Source of the DNA: Enterococcus_D entomosocium
GTDB taxonomy: Bacteria > Bacillota > Bacilli > Lactobacillales > Enterococcaceae
Strand: one strand, 5' to 3'
NCBI RefSeq assembly: GCF_030441895.1
Contig: NZ_JARJAS010000032.1
Length of the DNA: 27,630 bases
The notes below the pieces were generated by a model. That model saw nothing but the letters and a program-made list of their open reading frames with translations. It made no database searches and had not been told where the DNA came from. The position numbers and the translations under genes are program-made. Shown piece after piece: positions 1 to 6,294 of the stretch. Within the stretch, counting starts at the first letter, position 1. Every line of letters starts with the position of its first letter.

Positions 1-848
1 TACGCAGGCTTAAGTTGGCCATTTTTCATAGGGTCTTCTTTTACGCGCATGAATGTCGCATCATGATCAGTTTTTGAATAACTGTTTCTTGTCCCATAAG
101 TAGAAAACTGCGTTTGATGTTCCAGAAGTTTTTCTCGTTTTGTATTTAATTTGCGTACTTGGCTTTTCAACGTTCGCCGTTGTTGTTTCACTGGATTTGG
201 CGAAAGACGTTTCGTTGCCTCAACTTCTTTTTCTAGTTCTTCCAGACGTAGTTCCATCCGTGTTAACAGTTCATCTATCATGTCTACTGTCAAGGACGTC
301 CCTTCGGGAATCTGTTTCAGGGAATACGCTTCTCTTAGTTCCGTCATCATAGTAAGCAGTTTTTCGCGATTCATGTGATCGAATCGGATCGTGTTTTTCT
401 TCCAGAAAAAGCTGTACTTATTCGCATCTGTCAAGATTTTTGTACCGTCAATAAACAACGCATCATCAATTAGATTCCGTGCACGCAGATACTCTGTCAA
501 CTGATCTAAGCCTTTATTGGTCAACTCCTGCACATCGTTAGATACACAAAAACGGGCGATCGTTCGATAAGTTGGAACCCGTTCTTGCGTCAACCAGCGA
601 GCATAGAGGTTTTCTTCAGCTAAGCGTTCAATCTTGCGACTTGTAAAGGTTTCTCGCGTATACGCAAAAAGAACCAACTTCAACATGGCACCTAAATCAT
701 ATTCTCTTGGTCGACCAAAAAGATAGGGGTCATTAATCTGAAGCGCTTCGACCAGTTCATGGATAAAAACGGCGACATGATTTTCTTTTGGAGAAAATGA
801 AGTAGATAGATCCAAAGTGAGTTGATTCATGTTAAAATTAGTATACAT
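1..848 (-). CDS. IS1182-family transposase, 5' part (runs off the left edge)
   Basis: An uninterrupted minus-strand reading frame starts at the ATG at 848 and is still open at base 1, giving about 282 residues. It begins MYTNFNMNQLTLDLS, continues with a helical N-terminal region containing FGRPREYDLGAMLKLVLFAY, and then an acidic-site region reading DDALFIDGTKILTDANKYSF. A charged coiled stretch and the segment TDHDATFMRVKEDP follow. These are the usual landmarks of IS1182-type DDE transposases, which run to roughly 450-550 residues, so the C-terminal part is outside the window. The frame is intact where visible, so the element may be functional. Its upstream end carries a hairpin and a probable terminal inverted repeat (972-990). 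Family assignment is by recognition; the exact IS name cannot be given without a search. Confidence 0.85.
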   Translation of the reverse strand, partial: MYTNFNMNQLTLDLSTSFSPKENHVAVFIHELVEALQINDPYLFGRPREYDLGAMLKLVLFAYTRETFTSRKIERLAEENLYARWLTQERVPTYRTIARFCVSNDVQELTNKGLDQLTEYLRARNLIDDALFIDGTKILTDANKYSFFWKKNTIRFDHMNREKLLTMMTELREAYSLKQIPEGTSLTVDMIDELLTRMELRLEELEKEVEATKRLSPNPVKQQRRTLKSQVRKLNTKREKLLEHQTQFSTYGTRNSYSKTDHDATFMRVKEDPMKNGQLKPA

Positions 849-920
849 TTTGTTTAGTCCTTTCAGGATTAAATGATGGGGCATTGGCGGTAACCGGTGC
901 TCCTTTTTATTTTACCCAAA

Positions 921-963
921 AAACCGCAAGAAATGAACGATTTCTCGTCATTTCTTGCGGTTT
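921..963. terminator. Perfect 16-bp hairpin at the upstream end of the IS1182-type element
   Basis: The arms AAACCGCAAGAAATGA (921-936) and TCATTTCTTGCGGTTT (948-963) pair perfectly around an 11-nt loop. The 3' arm ends in a T-rich stretch on the plus strand. It lies between the transposase start and the presumed IS end. It could stop outside transcription from entering the transposase gene, or be part of the IS end structure. Confidence 0.6.
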
Positions 964-971
964 TCTTCTAT

Positions 972-990
972 GGACTTATGTCACAGTCCC
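972..990. repeat. Probable terminal inverted repeat of the IS1182-type element
   Basis: GGACTTATGTCACAGTCCC reads outward as GGGACTGTGACATAAGTCC, which resembles the end sequences of IS1182-type elements as I recall them and is itself nearly palindromic (GGGACT...AGTCC). The matching left end is outside the window, so the inverted repeat cannot be confirmed here. If correct, the IS boundary is at about 990 and plasmid sequence resumes there. Confidence 0.5.
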
Positions 991-1000
991 ATCTGTTTTT

Positions 1001-1090
1001 ATCAAATTTATAAGTAATTAATAGTGTCCATGTAGATTGCACAAAAATATTTCTCGAATCATAAAATATTCATGATGAATTATTTTGAGA
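1001..1090. repeat. Imperfect direct repeat R1, left copy
   Basis: This stretch aligns with 4413-4501 in the same orientation at roughly 80 percent identity by eye. Shared blocks include ATCAAATTTATAA, TTAATAGTGTC, GAATCATAAAA, ATTCATGATG and TTATTTTGA. With the right copy it brackets the WxL genes. It may be the remnant of a small mobile element or a plasmid duplication. Confidence 0.7.
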
Positions 1091-1130
1091 AAGAGTGTTC
1101 GGAAAACGACTTGTTTCTGGACACTCTTTT
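1091..1130. terminator. Terminator-like hairpin, left copy
   Basis: AAGAGTGTTCGGAAA (1091-1105) pairs with TTTCTGGACACTCTT (1114-1128), with G-T wobbles, and a short T-run follows. A near-copy lies at 4139-4176. It probably ends transcription coming from the left before the WxL operon. Confidence 0.55.
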
Positions 1131-1701
1131 GGGTATGAAATTTCTATGGGAGTTATCCTATATTATATACAGAGCCCTGTAATATAAGTTATGTACAGCT
1201 AAAAATAGGATGCGTTGAATTGAAGAACAACTCATTCAAGAGACGTAAACTTAAGACTTTTCAACCTTTTTTATTTCTTATTGCTCAGTTCTTTCAGTAA
1301 CTCAATCAATGTGTATTAGATTGTAATCGGTTAAAATTCATGTGGTTTTGTAAATCCATTATTAAAGATGCATTGTTAATTAAAACAAAAATGAGAATCT
1401 ATAAATCATTTTCCGTAATCGTATGTCGGAAAATGATTTGCGTCAATTTTAAGTACAAATATTTTAGTATACCATTATTTCTAATATAAAAAATGAATAT
1501 AGAGGAACTTTAGTCTCTATAAAATGTACTCATTATGCAAGAATAAAATGGGTTGGAAATATGAACAGATATCAATTTTAAAGAAAAATGGACAATTCAG
1601 GAAAAAATAAAAATGCTAATACTTTAGCTGGATGTTAGGATGAAATTCCTGTGTTAAGTGATTTTAATCAGGAACCACATATTTTGGGGAGGTGAATATC
1701 T

Positions 1702-1914
1702 ATGAGGGAGATTAAGATGAAAAATTTAAATGTTTATCGTGTTGGTTTTTATAGTGAAAATTCATATGGTGGAGTAGTGCACTTAGAACGATCATTTGCT
1801 TTTGAACCAGAGAAAAACGAGGCTGAAATCAAAAAAATTTTATGTGCAAGATTGGGTAGAATTTTATCTATTGAATATGTGGATGAGATCGAACACGATG
1901 TTATATGTTGGTAA
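1702..1914 (+). CDS. Small hypothetical protein, 70 aa, first gene of the WxL cluster
   Basis: I do not recognise this protein. The start is well supported: GGGGAGGTGA at 1686-1695 lies just upstream of the ATG. It is soluble-looking, without signal peptide or membrane segment, and rich in charged residues. It begins MREIKMKNLNVYRVGFYSEN and ends IEHDVICW. Its stop codon lies 35 bases before the next gene, so the two are probably co-transcribed. A second in-frame ATG at residue 6 lacks its own ribosome site. Function unknown; a small DNA- or RNA-binding or regulatory role would be a guess. Confidence 0.6.
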   Translation: MREIKMKNLNVYRVGFYSENSYGGVVHLERSFAFEPEKNEAEIKKILCARLGRILSIEYVDEIEHDVICW

Positions 1915-1949
1915 AATTTTGTTGGGAATATACAAAAGAAAGGAAAGTC

Positions 1950-2234
1950 ATGTATAGGAAAGCAAAGATATGTCGGATAATATTGTTTTATCTACTTCTT
2001 GTTGGATTCTTTAGTGGATATGTACCAGAAGCTAATGCTGCAACAATGAGCCGAAAAAATTCTGAGATTACGGTAACCATTATTAATCCGAATGACAGTG
2101 AATCATCTAATAATACTAAATCACTTCCTCAGACAGGAAGTGATTCAGATAATAGATACTTTCTTGGTATAGGGATCTTACTTTTTATTGGATTGTACCT
2201 GATGGTAAAAAGAGAAGGGGAGCAGAAGAAATGA
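1950..2234 (+). CDS. Small LPQTG sortase-anchored surface protein, 94 aa
   Basis: The protein has a signal peptide (basic MYRKAKICR, then a hydrophobic run ending about YVPEANA), a very short exposed part of about 35 residues rich in Ser, Asn and Asp, the sorting motif LPQTG, a hydrophobic helix (FLGIGILLFIGLYLMV) and a basic tail (KREGEQKK). It should be linked to peptidoglycan by sortase A. A longer frame opens at 1905, but AGAAAGGAAAG at 1938-1948 sits just before the ATG at 1950, so that start is preferred. The gene overlaps the next one by 4 bases (ATGA), implying translational coupling. Such tiny LPXTG proteins are typical members of WxL gene clusters. The mature N-terminus holds a short beta-strand-like segment (SEITVTIINPND), a pattern also seen in neighbouring secreted proteins. 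Confidence 0.85.
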   Translation: MYRKAKICRIILFYLLLVGFFSGYVPEANAATMSRKNSEITVTIINPNDSESSNNTKSLPQTGSDSDNRYFLGIGILLFIGLYLMVKREGEQKK

Positions 2235-2893
2235 AAAAAGCATTTTTATCGCTTACAAGTTTTGGTTTGCTCGCACAAGTGACAACAGGGATGATTGAGC
2301 CAAAAAAAGCCGAAAGCCCTGTGAAAGTCGTGATTGAAGATCGGGATAAAGAACTGATTCCTCCAATTGATCCAGAAGATATAGAACTACCAATTGATTC
2401 AATTATACCTAACCAAACTCCTGAACTATTAGATATTCTCTATGTTTCTTCATTAGATTTTGGAACTGTATTTCTAAATGGAGAGGAACAAATTATTAAT
2501 GCAAAAGAAGATTATTTAGATTCTGGAAAAACGATTCCTCCTATGATCACTATACGAGATTACAGATCAAATTTACATCGTAACGGGTGGATGCTGACAG
2601 TAAGATACGAAGAAGACTTTTTAGATGGTGCGGAAGTTAAAATGAATCCTTTTATTCATTATATAAATCAAACTGAAATTGGTATTGAGTCTGGAGGAGA
2701 AATTTCACTGAGCACTAGTGCATCTAAATTTGCAGAAACAAATCAATCAACATACGCAACGCATACTATCTCTATGGGAATGGAACAGCCTAATCAACCT
2801 GTTCAGTTAATCATTCCTGGAGAGAGCTACTCTTCTGGCGAATATAACACGACTTTGATTTGGGAATTAACACAGGGGCCACTAAATAATTAA
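2231..2893 (+). CDS. WxL-domain cell-surface protein, 220 aa
   Basis: The two signature motifs of WxL proteins are present. NGWMLTV lies in the middle, and TTLIWELTQGP at the very C-terminus is the usual closing strand. Before them come a short signal-peptide-like N-terminus (MKKAFLSLTSFGLLAQVTTG), a short beta-strand (SPVKVVIED) and an acidic Pro-rich linker with DPED, then the conserved entry to the domain (DILYVSSLDFGT). WxL domains bind peptidoglycan non-covalently on the outside of Gram-positive cells. The signal peptide is weaker than that of the next gene. The gene is coupled to the upstream LPQTG gene by an ATGA overlap, with GGGGAGCAGAAGAA as ribosome site. Export and attachment are inferred from the family. 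Confidence 0.85.
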   Translation: MKKAFLSLTSFGLLAQVTTGMIEPKKAESPVKVVIEDRDKELIPPIDPEDIELPIDSIIPNQTPELLDILYVSSLDFGTVFLNGEEQIINAKEDYLDSGKTIPPMITIRDYRSNLHRNGWMLTVRYEEDFLDGAEVKMNPFIHYINQTEIGIESGGEISLSTSASKFAETNQSTYATHTISMGMEQPNQPVQLIIPGESYSSGEYNTTLIWELTQGPLNN

Positions 2894-2980
2894 AAAACTA
2901 TCTTAAGAGACTTAGTCACTGAAGAGATAAACTATCAATAATACAAAAATATACTTTAAAACGAAAGAAGGAAATTAAAC

Positions 2981-3616
2981 ATGAGATTATTAAAATTACT
3001 AAGTACTTTTACGCTTACGTTAACGGTAGCAGGAATCGGCGTACAAGTATCTGCAGCAACTTACGATGGGCCACGTGATGCAAATTCATCCGTAACAGCA
3101 GAAATTACCATTCCACCAGTTGATCCTGAAGATCCAAATCCACCAATTGATCCTGAAGAAACCAATCCTGAACGAGGAGATGGGCTATCTATTAGGTACG
3201 TATCACCATTAGATTTTGGTAGCACAAGCTTCTCAACAGAGGCACAAAGACTCACTGCAAATCATAGTACGGGATTAGACGGTCAATCGTTCGAAAACAT
3301 GGTAACTGTTGAAGATATTCGTGGTACCAGAGACGGATGGATATTGACTGTCAATCAGGCAGAGGAACTTATGGATGGAGCTATTATAACTATGAACCCA
3401 TATGTAGCTGAGAATGACTTCGGGGTAACGACTTCATCTGATCCACTTATTATTGGAACAGCAGCACAGAATTTCGCACAAGCAGACAATGAAAGTGCCG
3501 ATGCCGGAGTTATTTCAATTGGTATGGGGGTTGTTACCTTGGATATACCCGCACGTACTGGTGTAGGTGAATACTCTACAACTTTGATTTGGAATCTAGC
3601 AAATGGTCCTGTATAA
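2981..3616 (+). CDS. WxL-domain cell-surface protein, 211 aa
   Basis: This is a second WxL protein, paralogous to the upstream one. It has a clear signal peptide (MRLLKLLSTFTLTLTVAGI, cleavage near VSAAT), a short strand (VTAEITIPP), a linker with repeated D-P-E motifs and the domain entry GLSIRYVSPLDFGS. The first motif is DGWILTV and the terminal motif is TTLIWNLANGP. Residues such as MVTVEDIRG before the first motif are typical of the family. GAAAGAAGGAAA lies 8 bases upstream of the ATG. The 87-base gap to the previous gene shows no strong terminator, so one operon is likely. It presumably sits non-covalently on the cell wall with the first WxL protein and the small LPQTG protein. Confidence 0.9.
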   Translation: MRLLKLLSTFTLTLTVAGIGVQVSAATYDGPRDANSSVTAEITIPPVDPEDPNPPIDPEETNPERGDGLSIRYVSPLDFGSTSFSTEAQRLTANHSTGLDGQSFENMVTVEDIRGTRDGWILTVNQAEELMDGAIITMNPYVAENDFGVTTSSDPLIIGTAAQNFAQADNESADAGVISIGMGVVTLDIPARTGVGEYSTTLIWNLANGPV

Positions 3617-3673
3617 AAATGTTAACTAGTTATAGGAGGTGAATTCATTAAAATTAGAAAGGATGATGCATAC

Positions 3674-3955
3674 GTGCGACGATTATTAATAGGGTTGATT
3701 TGCATGACGGCTATAGCTTGGGTGTTTTTTTTCGGAGATGCAATCGTAGAAGCAAGTGCGCCCGATTTTAGTGTTCAAGCAGTGTTGCCGGAAAGTCAAA
3801 GTAATGAGAATGTTTCTTACTTCGATTTAACTTTAGCTCCCAATCAAGAAGAAATTTTACCAATTCAAGTAACTAATAACTCAAATGAAGAAATAATACT
3901 TGAACTCTCAGCCAATACAGCGACTACCAATAGTAATGGTGATATATACAGATAA
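3674..3955 (+). pseudogene. Truncated DUF916 (WxL-interacting) protein, 93 aa
   Basis: The translation has an N-terminal membrane segment or signal (LLIGLICMTAIAWVFFFG) followed by the start of a DUF916 domain: DFSVQAVLPESQ, VSYFDLTLAPNQEE, and PIQVTNNSNEEIILELS. In WxL loci this family is normally about 300-350 residues with a C-terminal membrane anchor. Here it stops after 93 residues at TAA (3953-3955), with no recognisable continuation. The frame can start at the GTG at 3674 (GAAAGGATG upstream). However, a far better ribosome site, TAGGAGGTGA (3632-3641), lies just before an in-frame ATT at 3647, as though an original ATG had mutated. I judge it a decayed gene, although a short secreted fragment might still be made. 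Confidence 0.7.
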
Positions 3956-4138
3956 ATTATTTAAATTACTCAATATAGCTTTATTCATATTTAAAGAAAG
4001 TACCACATCTTAAAATTGAAAGGGTATGGTGAATTAACAGCTATAAATCTAGAAGTATTTGGTGTTTTAATGACCATAATTAGGTTATTCGTTATTTAAT
4101 TTTTAGTAATAAGTTATTATTAAGTTTAATATGTGAAA

Positions 4139-4176
4139 GAGAGTGTTCAGAAAATGACGATTTTCTGGACGCTCTT
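4139..4176. terminator. Terminator-like hairpin, right copy
   Basis: AGAGTGTTCAGAAAA pairs with TTTTCTGGACGCTCTT around a short loop, with G-T wobbles, and T-residues follow. It is a near-copy of the hairpin at 1091-1130 and would end the WxL transcript, whose last coding base is 3955. Confidence 0.6.
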
Positions 4177-4412
4177 TTTAGATACCATAATTAATAAGTA
4201 TTGCTCTGTTTTTGTGTTCATAAACTCGTAACTAAATCATTGTTCAATTAAAATTTAGATTTATGAGTATTAGGACAAATATTGTATGTGGCCATAAACT
4301 TAAAAGTTTTTGATTCCTCAGTTCATAGCTCTTTTGGCGGCACAATTAATTAGGTCAGAAAGTTACTCTCTTTCAGAGACAACAGGGTATACTCTGTTGT
4401 CGCCTCTGATTT

Positions 4413-4501
4413 ATCAAATTTATAAATCTTTAATAGTGTCTATGTAAATTGTGCAAAAAAATTCTTGAATCATAAAAATTCATGATGGTTTATTTTGAAA
4501 A
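4413..4501. repeat. Imperfect direct repeat R1, right copy
   Basis: Same orientation as 1001-1090 and about 80 percent identical by eye. The left copy is followed at once by the terminator-like hairpin; here the matching hairpin lies about 240 bases before the repeat. The pair is therefore rearranged relative to one another rather than a simple duplication. Confidence 0.7.
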
Positions 4502-4765
4502 AAAGTGGTCAATAGCTATTGGAAAACCAGAAGCATTATTTTTTTTGAACGTATTTTTTGAGTTTTATATTATATTTGAAGATGATTATATTGCTGACAA
4601 ATTTTTGTTTGTGTAATATTTGCGAGTATCCATTAGCAAGCAGAAAATCCGCTTCAAAAATAATTAATTATCTTAAGTCGAAAAAACTGTAAAATCATTT
4701 TTAAATCTTTATACGTAATATTTATCGATTGACTTTTAAAATAAGGATATATTCATCATATATTT

Positions 4766-4794
4766 AATGTGACACAATCTGATTCTGTCACATT
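4766..4794. other. Inverted repeat AATGTGAC...GTCACATT, possible recombinase site
   Basis: AATGTGAC (4766-4773) and GTCACATT (4787-4794) form an 8-bp inverted repeat with a 13-base centre that holds a second pairing (AATC with GATT). AATGTGAC occurs again at 4873-4880, within the recombinase promoter. Two inverted arms around a short centre is the layout of tyrosine recombinase core sites. It could equally be an RNA hairpin. The functional call is an inference. Confidence 0.3.
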
Positions 4795-4818
4795 CGTTAA
4801 AATCGCTCCATCCTTAGA

Positions 4819-4858
4819 GGCTCTAAGAGAAAATCACTTTTCTTTTAGAGTCTTTTTT
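4819..4858 (+). terminator. Strong Rho-independent terminator
   Basis: A 15-bp stem (GGCTCTAAGAGAAAA 4819-4833 with TTTTCTTTTAGAGTC 4838-4852, two G-T wobbles) closes a TCAC loop and is followed by six T residues. It separates the leftward region from the recombinase gene. Confidence 0.8.
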
Positions 4859-4888
4859 CTATAGCTTGTTTAAATGTGACTTATTATC

Positions 4889-4897
4889 TGTTATACT
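4889..4897 (+). promoter_or_regulatory. Extended -10 promoter of the recombinase gene
   Basis: TGTTATACT is a TGn extended -10 box with TATACT at 4892-4897, and no good -35 sits at the ideal distance. Transcription would start near 4904, followed by the ribosome site GAGAGGTGG (4914-4922) and the ATG at 4930. Confidence 0.5.
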
Positions 4898-4929
4898 TAT
4901 ATTAAGTAACATTTGAGAGGTGGCTAAAA

Positions 4930-5529
4930 ATGAAGAGCGTGGAACCGATTCGCGACAAAAAAAAGATCGATGCCATGAAGGCTATTTTGGCTTCCGGAAA
5001 ATATGGGCAACGAAATTTGGTGCTTTTTTCGATCGGGATCAATACGGCGTATCGAATCTCCGATTTGAGACAGTTGAAATTAAGTGACGTGTTAGAAATT
5101 TCCCGTGGGCGAGTGATTGTCAAAGAACGTCTGGCCATGAAGGAACAAAAAACGGCCAAACACAATTCGGTCTTCATTTCGAACAAATTACGAAAAGTGA
5201 TTCTCGATTATGTTCAATCAGAATTTCCTGAGCAGCTGCAAGTACATGACTTCAGCAATTATTTGTTTCCAAGTCGAAAAGGAGCAGATACGCCTTTGAC
5301 CCGACAAAGTCTTTGGCGGATCATTCATGAAGCAGGAACGGCGGTTGGGTTAAAAGAAATTGGTCCCCATTCGATGCGCAAGACCTTCGGCTACTTTTTG
5401 TACAAGCAAGGGACCAAAACAGAGATCATTCAGTCGCTGCTCAACCATTCTTCGCAGCGGGAGACCTTACGCTATATTGGAATCACCCAGGAAGACAAAG
5501 ATACCGCTGTAAAGAGTTTGGATCTATGA
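4930..5529 (+). CDS. Short tyrosine recombinase (catalytic domain only), 199 aa
   Basis: The catalytic set of phage-integrase/XerC-D enzymes can be read in order: Arg42 (NTAYRISDLRQL), Lys74 (KEQKTAK), His147 and Arg150 (GPHSMRKTFG), His173 (LLNHSSQRETLRYIG) and the nucleophile Tyr182. The protein is about 100 residues shorter than a typical XerC/D because the N-terminal core-binding (SAM-like) domain is missing. Residues 5-30 give only a short helix. Such minimal recombinases are common on plasmids of lactic acid bacteria and enterococci. The likely role is multimer resolution or local inversion (inference). The start is fixed by GAGAGGTGG 8 bases upstream. Base composition is less AT-rich than its surroundings, suggesting separate origin. 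The inverted repeat at 4766-4794 is a candidate target. Confidence 0.85.
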   Translation: MKSVEPIRDKKKIDAMKAILASGKYGQRNLVLFSIGINTAYRISDLRQLKLSDVLEISRGRVIVKERLAMKEQKTAKHNSVFISNKLRKVILDYVQSEFPEQLQVHDFSNYLFPSRKGADTPLTRQSLWRIIHEAGTAVGLKEIGPHSMRKTFGYFLYKQGTKTEIIQSLLNHSSQRETLRYIGITQEDKDTAVKSLDL

Positions 5530-5577
5530 CAGAATAATGCCCTATATAATAGAAGGAAAAATTCAAGAGGTGAGAAT

Positions 5578-6273
5578 ATGAACGAAGAAAAGCGTTCTAA
5601 ATTTCCTGATAAGTACCACTTATCTCGCAAAGAATCGATGTATTTATTGAAGAAGAACATTGTAGAACTGGTGTATAATGCAGGGAAATTTGAAGGGTTA
5701 AACACAACATTGTTACAAACAGAAGAGATTATTAAGTACAATCGGGCTAATAACGTGGCGGTAGATGATGTCCTGACCGTCGTTAACTTAAAAAGAGGCT
5801 TTGAAATGCTTTTAAACGACGTACAGGAGCCCTTAATAGAGACAAGTAAGCGGATTAATCGGATCGTTGCAGCAGAAGATGCTCTTTTTCCCGGTGAAAT
5901 AAGAACCGGTGGAGTAGAAGTATCGACTATTCAAGGAAGATATGTGCCGCCAATGTTAACCGAAGATGAGGTGAAGAATGAATACGATAAGTTAATGAAT
6001 CAAAATATATCAGAAACGGAAAAAGCTTTAAGTTTGTTTTTATTTATATCAAAAAATCAAGTATTTTGGGATGGTAACAAAAGAACTGCTCTAATTACAG
6101 CAAATACAATTTTATTTAATCAGGGTGCTGGTCTATTATCAATTCCAGAAGCGAAGTTTACAAAGTTTAATAAGTTGCTTTCTGCTTATTACAATAGTGA
6201 AGATGATATAGACGTAGAAAAGATACTGGATTTTATGTATTCGAATTGTATTTTTGGAATTACTTTTCAATAA
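5578..6273 (+). CDS. Fic-fold protein with degenerate active site, 231 aa
   Basis: The core motif reads NQVFWDGNKRTAL (residues 160-172). It matches the Fic/Doc motif H-P-F-x-D-G-N-K-R except that the catalytic His is Gln161 and the next Pro is Val. The phosphate-binding D-G-N-K-R part is intact. Upstream, NAGKFEGLNTTLLQTEEII (34-52) resembles the inhibitory-helix region of self-inhibited Fic proteins, and residues 115-130 (VSTIQGRYVPPMLTEDEV) resemble the usual flap. Fic enzymes transfer AMP or related groups to proteins. Without the His, such transfer is not expected, so this may be a pseudoenzyme, a regulator or an enzyme with another chemistry. AAGAGGTGAG lies just upstream of the ATG. 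The stop lies 21 bases before the DUF4062 gene, so the two look like an operon. Confidence 0.8.
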   Translation: MNEEKRSKFPDKYHLSRKESMYLLKKNIVELVYNAGKFEGLNTTLLQTEEIIKYNRANNVAVDDVLTVVNLKRGFEMLLNDVQEPLIETSKRINRIVAAEDALFPGEIRTGGVEVSTIQGRYVPPMLTEDEVKNEYDKLMNQNISETEKALSLFLFISKNQVFWDGNKRTALITANTILFNQGAGLLSIPEAKFTKFNKLLSAYYNSEDDIDVEKILDFMYSNCIFGITFQ

Positions 6274-6294
6274 ATTTACTAAGGAGTGACTTCT

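Larger units (their letters stand above)
991..1701. other. Gene-free stretch upstream of the small WxL locus
   Basis: No credible gene is seen in about 700 AT-rich bases. Besides the repeat at 1001-1090 and the hairpin at 1091-1130, three inverted repeats stand out. AAATCATTTTCCG (1403-1415) pairs perfectly with CGGAAAATGATTT (1427-1439). TATAGAG (1498-1504) pairs with CTCTATA (1515-1521). TTCCTG (1646-1651) pairs with CAGGAA (1669-1674), just upstream of the ribosome site of the first gene. The promoter of the WxL operon must lie here, but no box pair is clear enough to call. Confidence 0.6.
3956..4929. other. Gene-free stretch between the WxL locus and the recombinase gene
   Basis: No credible open reading frame is seen in about 970 bases of AT-rich sequence. 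It contains the terminator-like hairpin at 4139-4176, a small hairpin (GACAACAG 4378-4385 with CTGTTGTC 4394-4401), the right copy of repeat R1 (4413-4501), an inverted repeat at 4766-4794, a strong terminator at 4819-4858 and the promoter of the recombinase gene. The missing rest of the DUF916 gene and any third WxL-locus gene would be expected here and are absent. Confidence 0.6.

Noticed and set aside
140..378. Two plus-strand open frames of 70-75 codons
   Set aside because: They are antisense to the IS1182-type transposase, which has recognisable family sequence; neither has a ribosome site.
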